A stretch of 64,000 bases of DNA from Clostridia bacterium (GTDB taxonomy: Bacteria; Bacillota; Clostridia; Peptostreptococcales; Anaerovoracaceae): the NCBI GenBank assembly GCA_910575405.1, contig CAJTER010000023.1:1-64000 (forward strand), read 5' to 3'. The translations under genes were made by a program, and so were the position numbers. Below, piece by piece: positions 34,497 to 42,783 of this stretch. The notes under the pieces were generated by a model. The model did no database searches, was not told the origin of the DNA, and worked only from the letters and a program-made list of their open reading frames with translations. Numbering within the stretch: the first letter of the stretch is position 1; every line of letters begins with the position of its first letter.

Positions 34497-35286
34497 TTGC
34501 GCTGCCTCCTCCCAATCTTGCCATAACCGATACGATCCGTTCATAAAAGGCTTCCCTGCTTTCCCGTTCCATACCGCGGCGCAGCTCGTGAAATACGCAG
34601 CCATCCTGAATAAAGAGAATGCGGGAACAGTAGCTTGCCGCATTGGCATCGTGGGTCACCATGATAATAGTCTTGCCCTGCTCCCGGTTGACAGCGAAAA
34701 GCTTGTCCATGAGAATTTTGGAATTGCGGCTGTCCAGCGCCCCGGTAGGCTCATCGGCCAGCACCACTTCCGGGTCGGAAATCAGCGCCCTTGCCGCAGC
34801 CACCCGCTGCTTTTGCCCGCCGGACATCTGGGAGGGAAATTTGTCCAGCACCTGGCTGATATCCAGCATATCAGCCAGGACCCTGATGTGGGAAGCGGCG
34901 GCCTTTGCTGTTACGCCGTGAAGCGCCAGAGGCAAGGTGATGTTTTCCCCCGCAGTCAGATTGTCCAGCAGCTCAAACTCCTGAAACAAGTAGCCTATTT
35001 TCCTTCCCCGGTACTGAGCCAATTTTTTGCCCCCAAAGCCGGAAATATCCTGGCCCTGGAGCACCACTCTTCCTGCGCTTGGCCGGATCATGGTGGCGAT
35101 GCAGTTGAGAAGTGTCGTCTTTCCCGAGCCGCTGGCCCCCATGATGCCTAAAAATTCCCCTTCCAGTACATCGAAGGTGATTCCCTTCAGGGCCTCGGTT
35201 TTGGCCTCCCCCTTGCCGTAAGTCTTGGCCAGGCTTTCTATCTGTAAAATCCGTTTTGCTGAGTTTGCTGTATTTGCTGTGTTCAT
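34486..35286 (-). CDS. BceA-type ABC transporter ATPase
   Basis: A 266-aa ABC ATPase with Walker A GASGSGKTT (about 49-57), Q-loop YLFQEFELLDNLT, signature MSGGQKQRVAAARAL, Walker B VVLADEPTGALD and switch His in VTHDANA. The family is MacB/BceA. The ATG at 35286 follows GAGGGATTTTT. The first 15 residues include a short repeated Asn/Thr/Ala stretch (MNTANTANSAK). It drives the BceB-type permease in the next gene and is the first gene of the module, with the sensor pair downstream. Confidence 0.9.
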   Translation of the reverse strand: MNTANTANSAKRILQIESLAKTYGKGEAKTEALKGITFDVLEGEFLGIMGASGSGKTTLLNCIATMIRPSAGRVVLQGQDISGFGGKKLAQYRGRKIGYLFQEFELLDNLTAGENITLPLALHGVTAKAAASHIRVLADMLDISQVLDKFPSQMSGGQKQRVAAARALISDPEVVLADEPTGALDSRNSKILMDKLFAVNREQGKTIIMVTHDANAASYCSRILFIQDGCVFHELRRGMERESREAFYERIVSVMARLGGGSANVL

Positions 35287-35505
35287 AAAAATCCCTCCTC
35301 GCATCTGATTTGTTGTCTGACTCATTGATTGATTTTATTATAAGGGGGAAGACGGGGGAATACCACTTACAGTTGGTGTAAGGTTTGGCGGCAGGAAGGG
35401 AAAAGTCTCTTTGCAAACAAAAAGCAGGGTATACGCCTGTCTTCACTTTGGCCTCTTTCCAATAAAGGGCAACTGGGAATATATCCTGCTTTACTTTTCT
35501 TTTAT

Positions 35506-37206
35506 TTATTTCTCGCCCAGCCGCACGAGGCAGTCCTTGCCGAAAAAGGCGATGCCATACTTGTGAACCACGGCGTACCCATCGTTGTTCAGCTCCTGCT
35601 CGTACTGTTTTTCTTCGATCTGCCGCAGAGCCTCGGCTGCCTTTTCTTCCAGCTGAGAGAATTTCTTCGCGATTTTGAACTCCAGCACAAAGGCCGCTTT
35701 TCTCCTGGTTACAGGACGCAGGATCAGATCGCTCCTTCCCCGGCCGCTTTCCCGATTAGAGCGGGTTACATACCCTTTCATTTTAGAAAGAGCTCCCGCC
35801 ATAAAGCCGTGGTAAAAGCTTTCCTGAGCGTCGTTAAAGCTGATGGTTTCCTGCAGCAGGTCGCTCAGCTCTTCTTCAAAGGTCTCCGCTTCCAGATTCA
35901 AAAGGGCCGTGTGCAGGCCGGACAAATCCCGCTCCCGGATCTTCTCGTCAAACCAGGTGAGGATTTTTCTGCGGAAGATGTATTTTACCTCCCGATTGGG
36001 GATAGACAGCTCCGCGAACTGGTGATCCTCGCCGTCCATCCACTGACGGATCTTACGGAAATAGCCGGTGAAAAACATGAAATTCCACAGGTTGTCCATG
36101 CTGTCGTACATTTCCCCATAGGTGATGTCTTCGTGGATGGGCTTTTCCACAGTCTTGCCCTCAATGAGGGCCTCAATTTCCGCCTTGGTTTCATCGTCCG
36201 CCCGCTCGATAAGGCTGCGCACAATGGAGTTGGAGCTGGTGTTGGCCCAGTAAGAGGAAGGCGACTGCTCAGGGTTTTCCTTCAGATCATCAACAAACTG
36301 AATAACGCTCCAAGGATTATAGACATTGGAATTCCCAAACAAATATCCGTTGTACCAATCCTGGATCAAATCAAACTTCTGCGGCATGTGGTAATCCGCG
36401 CAGAGCTTCTTCACTTCCTCGTTTGTAAAACCAAAATATTCGTCGTATTGATGGTTTAAAATAGAAATAATCTTCAGATTGTTGAGGCCGGTGAAAATGC
36501 TTTCCTTGGAAATCCGCAGGCAGCCGGTAATGACGGCAAATTCCAGGGAATCGTTGGTTTTGAGAGCCGCTCCGAAAAAGCCCCGCAGGAAGTCCACCAT
36601 TTCCTCATAAAAGCCGTTAAAAAACGCGTTTTCCAGTGGTACGTCATATTCGTCGATGAGGAGGATGGCCTTTTTGCCGTAATACTTTTTCAGGCAGTGG
36701 CACAGGAACTGCAAAGCGGAAAGATGATCATTCTCATCTCCCTTCCACTCCATAATACGCTGGAATTTCTCCTTTTCATGAAGCTCCAGATGGTCTCCTT
36801 TACATACAAAGGAATGGCGGTTGTATTCCTTTGCAATTTCATAAGCCAGTAGCTTGTATGACTTTTGAAAATCCGCCTGCCTCGCTTCCTTTAGGGTCAG
36901 ACTGATGACCGGATACTTGCCCATGTGGGATAGATACGCTTCCCCCGCATCCTTGATCGCAAGGCCGCCAAAAAGGGCGCTGTTGTCCTTTTTGCTGCCG
37001 TCCTGTTCCCGCTCATCCTCAAAGAAATACCGCAGCATGCTCATATTCAGGGTCTTGCCAAAGCGCCGGGGCCGGGTGAACAGGTTGACGGCGCCCTTTT
37101 TATCAAGAAGCTCCTTGATAAACCAGGTTTTATCTATAAAATAGTAGCCTCTGGTGACCAGCATTTCAAAATTTTCTACGCCTACAGGCAATGGTTTGTG
37201 TTTCAT
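35506..37206 (-). CDS. AAA-ATPase-like/PD-(D/E)XK fusion protein, copy 1
   Basis: This 566-aa protein begins MKHKPLPVGVENFEMLVTRGYYFIDKT. The N-terminal AAA-ATPase-like domain has the variant Walker A RPRRFGKTLNMSML (about 45-58) and Walker B AILLIDEYDVPLENAF. The C-terminal PDDEXK_9 nuclease-like domain has GRGRSDLILRP...AAFVLEFKI (Asp and ExK-type Glu/Lys near 480-500). These proteins are abundant in gut Clostridia and Bacteroidetes, often in many copies. Their role is unproven, with mobile or defence functions suggested. It is closely similar along its length to the gene at 54191-55888, in opposite orientation. A weak hairpin (about 35420-35492) follows. Confidence 0.85.
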   Translation of the reverse strand: MKHKPLPVGVENFEMLVTRGYYFIDKTWFIKELLDKKGAVNLFTRPRRFGKTLNMSMLRYFFEDEREQDGSKKDNSALFGGLAIKDAGEAYLSHMGKYPVISLTLKEARQADFQKSYKLLAYEIAKEYNRHSFVCKGDHLELHEKEKFQRIMEWKGDENDHLSALQFLCHCLKKYYGKKAILLIDEYDVPLENAFFNGFYEEMVDFLRGFFGAALKTNDSLEFAVITGCLRISKESIFTGLNNLKIISILNHQYDEYFGFTNEEVKKLCADYHMPQKFDLIQDWYNGYLFGNSNVYNPWSVIQFVDDLKENPEQSPSSYWANTSSNSIVRSLIERADDETKAEIEALIEGKTVEKPIHEDITYGEMYDSMDNLWNFMFFTGYFRKIRQWMDGEDHQFAELSIPNREVKYIFRRKILTWFDEKIRERDLSGLHTALLNLEAETFEEELSDLLQETISFNDAQESFYHGFMAGALSKMKGYVTRSNRESGRGRSDLILRPVTRRKAAFVLEFKIAKKFSQLEEKAAEALRQIEEKQYEQELNNDGYAVVHKYGIAFFGKDCLVRLGEK

Positions 37207-37408
37207 GGCTCTCTGCTCCTTATTTCCCTTTATGATTCCCTAGTTTAACATACTTGCCGCTCCTTTTCCACCTGCACTTTAGGCTGCAAAAGGCGTATTT
37301 TCGATAGATGCTGTTTTCCTGTTTTCCGCGGCAGGCGCAAGACCTTGTGTACTATCCTGCCGTTTCGTGGTAAACTGTATAGATAAACCAAAGAAAGGAG
37401 CTTTAGCT

Positions 37409-38815
37409 ATGTTCAGACGATTCACACAACAGAAACACTTAAAAATCACCGCTTTTGCCCTGCTGCTCACCATCACCGCATGGCTGCTTCCCGTAAACGC
37501 ACAGGAGGCCAGCGCAGCCAGGGCACAAACCCTGCAGAACCCGCAAGCCCTGCAAAACCCACGGTTCGAGGGCGAGGTCACCACCTGGGACTGCCTATAT
37601 TTTGGCCATTATCCCCAGAGCGCGGACGGGAAGGGCGGCTTTCAAAACGAAGCCATCCGCTGGAGGGTCCTGTGGACAGACGGAAACGAAGCATTTCTCC
37701 TCTCGGATAAGCTTTTGGACGCAACGGTTTATCACCAGCAGTTCTGCGATGTGACCTGGGAAACTTCTACCGTCAGAAAGTGGCTCAACGGCACTGGCGC
37801 AGATGATTTCCTGGGAAAAGCTTTTACAGTTGCAGAGCAGGAGGCGATTCTTGAAAAAACCATCCAGAATCCGGACGATCCGGCGGAAGGTACACCAGGG
37901 GGAAATGCAACTGCAGACAAGGTCTTTTTCCTCTCCGCGGAAGAAGCGGAAAACAGGGACTACGGCTTTCCCGTTTACACGGCCAAAGACGGAGCGCGGC
38001 GCGCCCTGGTTACGGATTACACAAAGAGTCTGGGCGTGGCAACCAGCATCACTTATCCGGGAGCGGCAAACTGGTGGCTCCGTTCGCCTGGACATCGTCC
38101 TTATATCGCGAAGGTTGCCAGCTTTTGGGGGAGCATTTTCTATGACGGCGCATATGTACACAAGCTCAGTGAAACGGCGGATCGGCCCGCTCTGTATCTG
38201 AATCTGGACTCCGATTGCTGGTCCTATGCGGGCACAGTCTCAAGCGACGGGCAATCCACAGGCACAGCGCCGATAAAAGGGAATCAGTACATTTCCTGCA
38301 AAGCCTCTTTCAGCAAAACCTACGGCTCCAAAGCCTTCAGCCTGGGTGCAAAAACCAGCGGAAACGGCAAGCTCACCTACGAATCCGATGATACGAAAGT
38401 AGCCCGCGTCAGCAAAGACGGCCTGGTCAGCCTGACAGGTCCGGGAAGAACAACCATTACTATTACCGCGGAAGCTACGGATGATTACAAAGAAGCTTCC
38501 AAAGCTGTAACCATCATCGTAAAGCCCAGGAAAGCTTCCCTCAAAAAAGTATCCTCCAGCAAAAAGGGAACTCTGACCGCCGTCTGGAAGCAGGATTCCA
38601 AGGCCACAGGCTATGAAGTTGTGGCAGCCCGGGACAGCAGGTTCAAAAAGATCGAAAAGGCGGTGACTGTCAAAGGCAGCAAGAAAACGACCACTGATTT
38701 GAAAAAGCTGTCCTCCAAAAAGACCTACTACGTAAAGGTGCGGGCTTACCGGAAAAACAGCAATATCATCGTCTACGGGGCTTACAGCAATGTAAAAAAA
38801 GTGAAGGTGAAATAA
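37409..38815 (+). CDS. Secreted DUF6273 protein with Ig-like and fibronectin-like domains
   Basis: A 468-aa exported protein. The signal peptide (about 1-38) ends near AQEASAA. A DUF6273 domain (about 55-280) has the typical WRVLWTDGNEAFLLSDKLLD, TWETSTVRKWLNG and NWWLRSPG. A Big_2-like domain (about 295-380, LTYESDDTKVARVSKDGLVSLTGPGRTTITI) and a fibronectin III-like domain (about 385-468) follow. The ATG at 37409 follows AAGAAAGGAGC. It has no anchor, so it is released or loosely surface-bound. Ligand unknown. A terminator-like hairpin follows at 38876-38913. Confidence 0.8.
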   Translation: MFRRFTQQKHLKITAFALLLTITAWLLPVNAQEASAARAQTLQNPQALQNPRFEGEVTTWDCLYFGHYPQSADGKGGFQNEAIRWRVLWTDGNEAFLLSDKLLDATVYHQQFCDVTWETSTVRKWLNGTGADDFLGKAFTVAEQEAILEKTIQNPDDPAEGTPGGNATADKVFFLSAEEAENRDYGFPVYTAKDGARRALVTDYTKSLGVATSITYPGAANWWLRSPGHRPYIAKVASFWGSIFYDGAYVHKLSETADRPALYLNLDSDCWSYAGTVSSDGQSTGTAPIKGNQYISCKASFSKTYGSKAFSLGAKTSGNGKLTYESDDTKVARVSKDGLVSLTGPGRTTITITAEATDDYKEASKAVTIIVKPRKASLKKVSSSKKGTLTAVWKQDSKATGYEVVAARDSRFKKIEKAVTVKGSKKTTTDLKKLSSKKTYYVKVRAYRKNSNIIVYGAYSNVKKVKVK

Positions 38816-38875
38816 TTTCACGGACAAATGGCTCAAAAACCAAAAAAGGAGGGTCAATACCCGCTTTCAAAAAAT

Positions 38876-38913
38876 GCCTGCTGCCCGATCCTTTTTTTGG
38901 ATCAGCAGCAGGC
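38876..38913. terminator. Terminator-like hairpin
   Basis: GCCTGCTGC and GCAGCAGGC with an inner CGATCC/GGATC pairing and T-rich loop. It lies 60 bp after the DUF6273 gene. Confidence 0.55.
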
Positions 38914-39017
38914 GCTGTTGTTTAAACGACCGACTCGATAAGCACCTTGTCATCTATAAACAGAAAATGATTGTACAAAAGCGTATCAAAAATGCGGTTA
39001 GCCGGTAGAACCATTCC

Positions 39018-39467
39018 TTAGTCCGGCAGATATGACAGGCGGCTATATACGCCATAGAACCATTGTTTCGATGCAACATCAGGGAAATAAACAGAAGAAC
39101 GATAGACCTTCTGCCATCCTGTTTTCTTTCCTTTTTGGAACTGCAGGTACATCTTATAACCGCTTACCTTTACTTTTTTAATTTCAGCACATCGCCTTTC
39201 TTTGCTTTAAAAGCTACCTTTTTCGGGTGCGTATGGGTATAAAAGGATCGTTTGTTTGCAACTACAAACTTATTCTTCTTAAAATATTTGCGATACCCAT
39301 CCTTATATACTTTATTTCTCCCATGGTGCTCTTTGCACTGGCAATGGAAGATTTGAGCGTAAAGTTACACCTGTATCAGAGGCTGCCTGGACAGGAGCTG
39401 TCCAAAAAGCCGCAAAACAGATGAGAGCTAACGCCAACAGGAACCATGTTTGCTTTTTACCTTTCAT
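39018..39467 (-). pseudogene. Frameshifted small secreted protein gene
   Basis: On the minus strand an ATG at 39467 (after GGAAGGAAAAATT) opens a signal peptide, MKGKKQTWFLLALALICFAA, ending in APVQAAS. The frame stops early (39300s). Continuing frames read YKDGYRKYFKKNKFVVANKR, HPKKVAFKAKKGDVLKL and then KVSGYKMYLQFQKGKKTGW to a stop at 39018. Three shifted pieces therefore make one decayed secreted protein with Lys-rich beta-strand repeats. It fills most of the gap between the DUF6273 and Rpn genes; the rest shows nothing I can name. Confidence 0.65.
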
Positions 39468-39628
39468 AATTTTTCCTTCCTTCTTCCTTCTACCTTTTAT
39501 ATGCTTCTTTCATTATACAGTAATCTTACAAAAGTTCCGGCCTCCTGTCAAATTTCAGGATCAACAAATTCCTAAACAAAATGTAGGTGATGCGGAGGTG
39601 TTTTGTTCGTAAAGAAAGGGATTATCAA

Positions 39629-39657
39629 TTGAACCAACCGGTATTTCCCGGTATAAT
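39629..39657 (+). promoter_or_regulatory. Promoter of Rpn copy 1
   Basis: TTGAAC (39629-39634), a 17-bp spacer holding CCGG...CCGG, then TATAAT (39652-39657). The same promoter is present in inverted copy 2 (50207-50179). Confidence 0.7.
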
Positions 39658-39725
39658 AAAGCTATAAAAGGATCTGATGTCAGGCTTTTTCAGGGGATTC
39701 GATATAGTAAAGGGGAAAACATAAA

Positions 39726-40841
39726 ATGGGAGAGATTACAAAACAAAGAGAACCAGAATACCCCGCAGGGACGACGGGAAGTAGTGAGGAATACAGGGAG
39801 CCTGAAATTGCGAAATACACGGTTCGGGATACCGTCTTTTCCTCCCTGTTTCAGGAAAAGAAATATCTGATCCAGCTTTACCGGGCGCTTCACCCGGAGG
39901 ACACGGAAACGACAGAAGCGGATCTGACCAATATCACCATCCGCAATGTCCTCACAGATGGGATTTACAACGACCTGGGATTTATCGTAAAGGATCGGCT
40001 GATGATTTTGGTGGAGGCTCAGTCCACCTGGACCGTGAATATTATCGTAAGAGCTTTCCTGTATCTGGCTCAGACATATCATGACTATTTCGGAAACGAA
40101 CAGTCCAGCCTCTACCGGAGCAAAAAAGTACATCTGCCAAAGCCGGAGCTGTACGTGATATTTACAGGCGAGCGGGCAGATAAACCGGAAACCATATCTC
40201 TGGGCAAAGAATTTTTCGGCGGGGAGGAATGCGCCCTTGAAGTGCGGGTAAAAATGATTTATGGAGACGAGGCCTGGAAAAAGGTGCAATCCGGTGAAGC
40301 GGAACCGCAGGATATCATCAGTCAGTATGTTATATTTACAAAGGTATACGCGCAGCAGATGAAGAAGCATGGTCGAACAAGAGTAGCAATTGCGGAGACC
40401 ATCTGCATCTGCAAGGACTGGAACGTGCTGAAGGAATATCTGGAGAGCAGGGAGAAGGAGGTTGTGAATATTATGATGGCTTTATTTGATCAGGAATATA
40501 TCATGAAGGTATATGTGCAAGATGCGGCGAGAGATCTAGCAAAGGATATGGCAAAAGATCTAGCAAAAGATATGGCAAAAGATCTAGCAAAAGATATGGC
40601 AAAAGATCTAGCAAAGGATATGGCAAGGGAAGCGGCAGAGAAGGCAGCAAAGGATATGGAAGCACAGGCGAAGAACGCAGAGGAGCAAGCAAAGAAAGCT
40701 GCGGAAACAGCCAATAAGAAAACAGCAGAAAGCCTGCTGCAGTTAGGAAAGCTTTCCGTAGAGGACATTGCGGCCAGCATTCCGGATCTGTCAATTGAGG
40801 ATGTACGTCAGATACAGGCGGGTTTGCAGAGATCGCTGTAA
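39726..40841 (+). CDS. Rpn-family recombination-promoting nuclease/putative transposase, copy 1
   Basis: A 371-aa protein with the Rpn/PD-(D/E)XK transposase-like domain (about 25-270). IRNVLTDGIYNDLGFIVKDRLMILVEAQSTWT carries the Asp...ExQ catalytic core. RAFLYLAQTYHDYF and YVIFTGERADKPE also fit. Residues about 258-335 form an Ala/Lys/Asp-rich helix built by a 24-bp DNA tandem repeat (AKDLAKDM), followed by a conserved tail (LGKLSVEDIAASIPDLSIEDVRQIQ). Rpn proteins promote recombination in E. coli and are also reported in phage defence; the role here is unknown. It is about 90% similar to copy 2 at 49076-50110 in the opposite orientation, including the promoter. Confidence 0.86.
   Translation: MGEITKQREPEYPAGTTGSSEEYREPEIAKYTVRDTVFSSLFQEKKYLIQLYRALHPEDTETTEADLTNITIRNVLTDGIYNDLGFIVKDRLMILVEAQSTWTVNIIVRAFLYLAQTYHDYFGNEQSSLYRSKKVHLPKPELYVIFTGERADKPETISLGKEFFGGEECALEVRVKMIYGDEAWKKVQSGEAEPQDIISQYVIFTKVYAQQMKKHGRTRVAIAETICICKDWNVLKEYLESREKEVVNIMMALFDQEYIMKVYVQDAARDLAKDMAKDLAKDMAKDLAKDMAKDLAKDMAREAAEKAAKDMEAQAKNAEEQAKKAAETANKKTAESLLQLGKLSVEDIAASIPDLSIEDVRQIQAGLQRSL
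40533..40628. repeat. Four tandem 24-bp units inside Rpn copy 1
   Basis: Units start at 40533, 40557, 40581 and 40605 (GATCTAGCAAA...), encoding DLAKDMAK. They differ at only a few bases. Copy 2 lacks this repeat and has a different Lys/Ala/Glu-rich helix. Confidence 0.85.
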
Positions 40842-40862
40842 AGGAGGTGCGGCCCTATACAG

Positions 40863-41110
40863 GCACAGAGAATTTCAAATTATACGGTGAAAGATATTTA
40901 CGTCCTGCCGGATGGGGAGCGGGCGTTCGGGAATACTGGATTGTGAATCCGGCCAGGCAGGTGGTTCAGACCTACTTTTTTGAAGAAGATGAGGAGGACG
41001 GCTTTGGGGAATTTTCCTTTGAGGAGGATATTCCGGTTCGCATCTACCCTAGCTGGAGCATCAATATCGGACAGCTGCTGGAGGATCCTCTTGGCGGCGG
41101 GAAGGGGTGA
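40863..41110 (+). pseudogene. Internally deleted Uma2-family endonuclease gene
   Basis: The first part reads AQRISNYTVKDIYVLPDGERA, a typical Uma2/DUF820 N-terminus, but without an ATG (CAG precedes GCA). At about 40925 the frame switches to GVREYWIVNPARQVVQTYFF and a normal Uma2 C-terminus ending NIGQLLEDPLGGGKG. Full-length proteins are about 180-190 aa; roughly 100 residues, including the first catalytic Asp, are gone. It is dead. It follows Rpn copy 1 by 20 bp. Confidence 0.75.
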
Positions 41111-41114
41111 CAAT

Positions 41115-41429
41115 ATGGCTGCTGTTTTGGATGAAGCTTTAATTTATGAAATCCTTTCCGTGGTGGAGGAAATTCCCGCCGGCAAGGTGGCTTCCTATGG
41201 GCAGATTGCGGGGCTCATCGGCAGGAGCAAAAATTCCCGGCTGGTGGGCAAAGTCCTCAGTATGTCGGAATATTACGGGGAGTTTCCCTGCCACCGGGTT
41301 GTAAACCATGCGGGGCGGCTGGCTCCCCATTTTTATGATCAGAAAGAGCTGCTCCTTGAGGAAGGCGTGGAATTTAAGGCTGATGGCTGTGTGGATATGA
41401 AAAAATACCGCTGGGACGCCTCTGTGTGA
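41115..41429 (+). CDS. MGMT-family (alkyltransferase-like) DNA-binding protein
   Basis: A 104-aa protein equal to the C-terminal DNA-binding half of O6-methylguanine methyltransferases, with EIPAGKVASYGQIAGLIGRSKNSRLVGKVLS (HTH with Arg finger). The acceptor motif is kept as PCHRVV, so Cys may still accept alkyl groups, unlike ATL proteins with PWHR. The usual N-terminal ribonuclease-like domain is absent. Proteins of this length are common in Clostridia. The ATG at 41115 follows GGAAGGGGTGACA. It is convergent with the aminotransferase gene, which ends 2 bp later. Confidence 0.85.
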   Translation: MAAVLDEALIYEILSVVEEIPAGKVASYGQIAGLIGRSKNSRLVGKVLSMSEYYGEFPCHRVVNHAGRLAPHFYDQKELLLEEGVEFKADGCVDMKKYRWDASV

Positions 41430-41430
41430 A

Positions 41431-42660
41431 TCAGCCCAGTGTACTGCCACTAGGACGGGTTCGGCAGATTGCCCCTGCGATTCGCTCCAGACCTTCTTCT
41501 ACCAGGGCTTTGGGCATGGCCAGGTTGAGACGGATATATCCTTTTGCGTTGCCTACAAAGAGCTTGTCGCCGCCTTCCATGAGTACTCCCGCATTGTTGG
41601 CAAAGAACAGGGGCAGATCCTCTTCCTCAGGGAGAAGCCTTTCCATTCCTACCCAGGCAAAGTACGTAGCTTCCGGCAGAATAAAGTCCGCTTCAGGAAG
41701 TCTTTTTTTGAGAAAATCCGCGGTCATCCGGAAGTTTTCATCCAGGTAATCCTGCAGCTGGGAAAGCCATTCTCCGCCCTGCTCGTAGGCTGCTTTGTGG
41801 GCAGCGATGGACAGAGGGTTGACAGCGCCCACGTTTTTGTCCCGTCTCTCAAACCGCTTTCGCTCCTGGGGATCCCGGATGATGATATTGGAAAAGAGCA
41901 TTCCCGCCAGGTTGAAGGTTTTGCTGGCTGACATGGCGGTAACCAACTTTTCGTATGTGGGCATGATTTTTCCCATGGGAATGTGGCGGACTCCTTTGCG
42001 CAGCAGGTCACAGTGGATTTCATCGGATATGACCCAGAGGCCGTTTTGCTCGGCAATTTCCGCAACGCGCCGCAGCTCCGCTTCCTTCCACACCCGTCCC
42101 GTGGGATTGTGAGGGTTGCAAAGGAGCAATACTTTCACCTTTGGATCAGCGGCCTTTTGTTCCAGATCCGCGAAATCCAGCTCAAAGCTTTTGCCGGTTT
42201 TCTTCAGCGGCGACTGGATCAGCTCCACTCCGCTGTACTCACAGGCGTGGAGGAAAAATCCGTAGGCAGGGGTCATGGTCAGTACCTTTTCGTCCTTTCC
42301 CACCAGATCCTCCACCAGCTGATACAGCGCCGGAATCACGCCTGGGGAAAAGACGATTTCTTCCCTTTCAAAGCTCCAGTCGTACTTCTTCCTGCACCAA
42401 TTGTTCAAGGCTTCGTAATAGCCCTGGTCAAATACCATGGTGTAGCCCAGGATGCGCCGATCCACCCGATCCTTGATGGCCTGCCGGATTTCCGGGGCAA
42501 CGGCGAATTCCATATCCGCCACCCACATGCGGATGAATTCGTCGTCCGCGTAAGGGAAGACTTTTTCCGGCCCGCATTTGAAAATGTACTGCCGCCAGCC
42601 TTCCACATTTTCGGAATTAGTGTTTTTTCGGTCGATGATTTCGTCAAAATTGTACTTCAT
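41431..42660 (-). CDS. PLP-dependent MalY/PatB-type C-S lyase (aminotransferase fold)
   Basis: This 409-aa class I/II aminotransferase-fold enzyme has MWVADMEFAVAPEIRQAI near the start. The PLP-binding features are CNPHNPTGRVW, ISDEIHCDL and the Schiff-base Lys in MSASKTFNLAG. MalY/PatB enzymes cleave cystathionine or other cysteine conjugates to a thiol, pyruvate and ammonia. Its length is about 20 residues above the family mean. It is cytoplasmic. It has no operon partner: the gene upstream on the same strand is 124 bp away and encodes a nuclease. The ATG follows CAGGAGGAAGTAA. Confidence 0.88.
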   Translation of the reverse strand: MKYNFDEIIDRKNTNSENVEGWRQYIFKCGPEKVFPYADDEFIRMWVADMEFAVAPEIRQAIKDRVDRRILGYTMVFDQGYYEALNNWCRKKYDWSFEREEIVFSPGVIPALYQLVEDLVGKDEKVLTMTPAYGFFLHACEYSGVELIQSPLKKTGKSFELDFADLEQKAADPKVKVLLLCNPHNPTGRVWKEAELRRVAEIAEQNGLWVISDEIHCDLLRKGVRHIPMGKIMPTYEKLVTAMSASKTFNLAGMLFSNIIIRDPQERKRFERRDKNVGAVNPLSIAAHKAAYEQGGEWLSQLQDYLDENFRMTADFLKKRLPEADFILPEATYFAWVGMERLLPEEEDLPLFFANNAGVLMEGGDKLFVGNAKGYIRLNLAMPKALVEEGLERIAGAICRTRPSGSTLG

Positions 42661-42783
42661 TTACTTCCTCCTGTTACTGTTCTGCCTCTTGACAATTATG
42701 GCCTCCGGCGCTGCCTGCTGCCGTGTGATAAAGCGATTCCATCCGTCCCTTTCGAAAGTGAAAGGGGCCCGCGCCCCGGATAT

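Noticed and set aside
35506-37206. AAA/PD-(D/E)XK copies considered as a defined anti-phage system
   Set aside because: The three genes are unlinked, have no conserved partners here, and the family is very common in gut anaerobes; I can only say nuclease-like.
40533-40628. 24-bp tandem repeat considered as a CRISPR array
   Set aside because: The units are contiguous with no spacers and encode an in-frame helix in the Rpn protein.
40847-41110. An 87-aa intact protein after Rpn copy 1
   Set aside because: Its first 25 residues are an out-of-frame reading of a Uma2 N-terminus; it is better explained as a deleted Uma2 gene.
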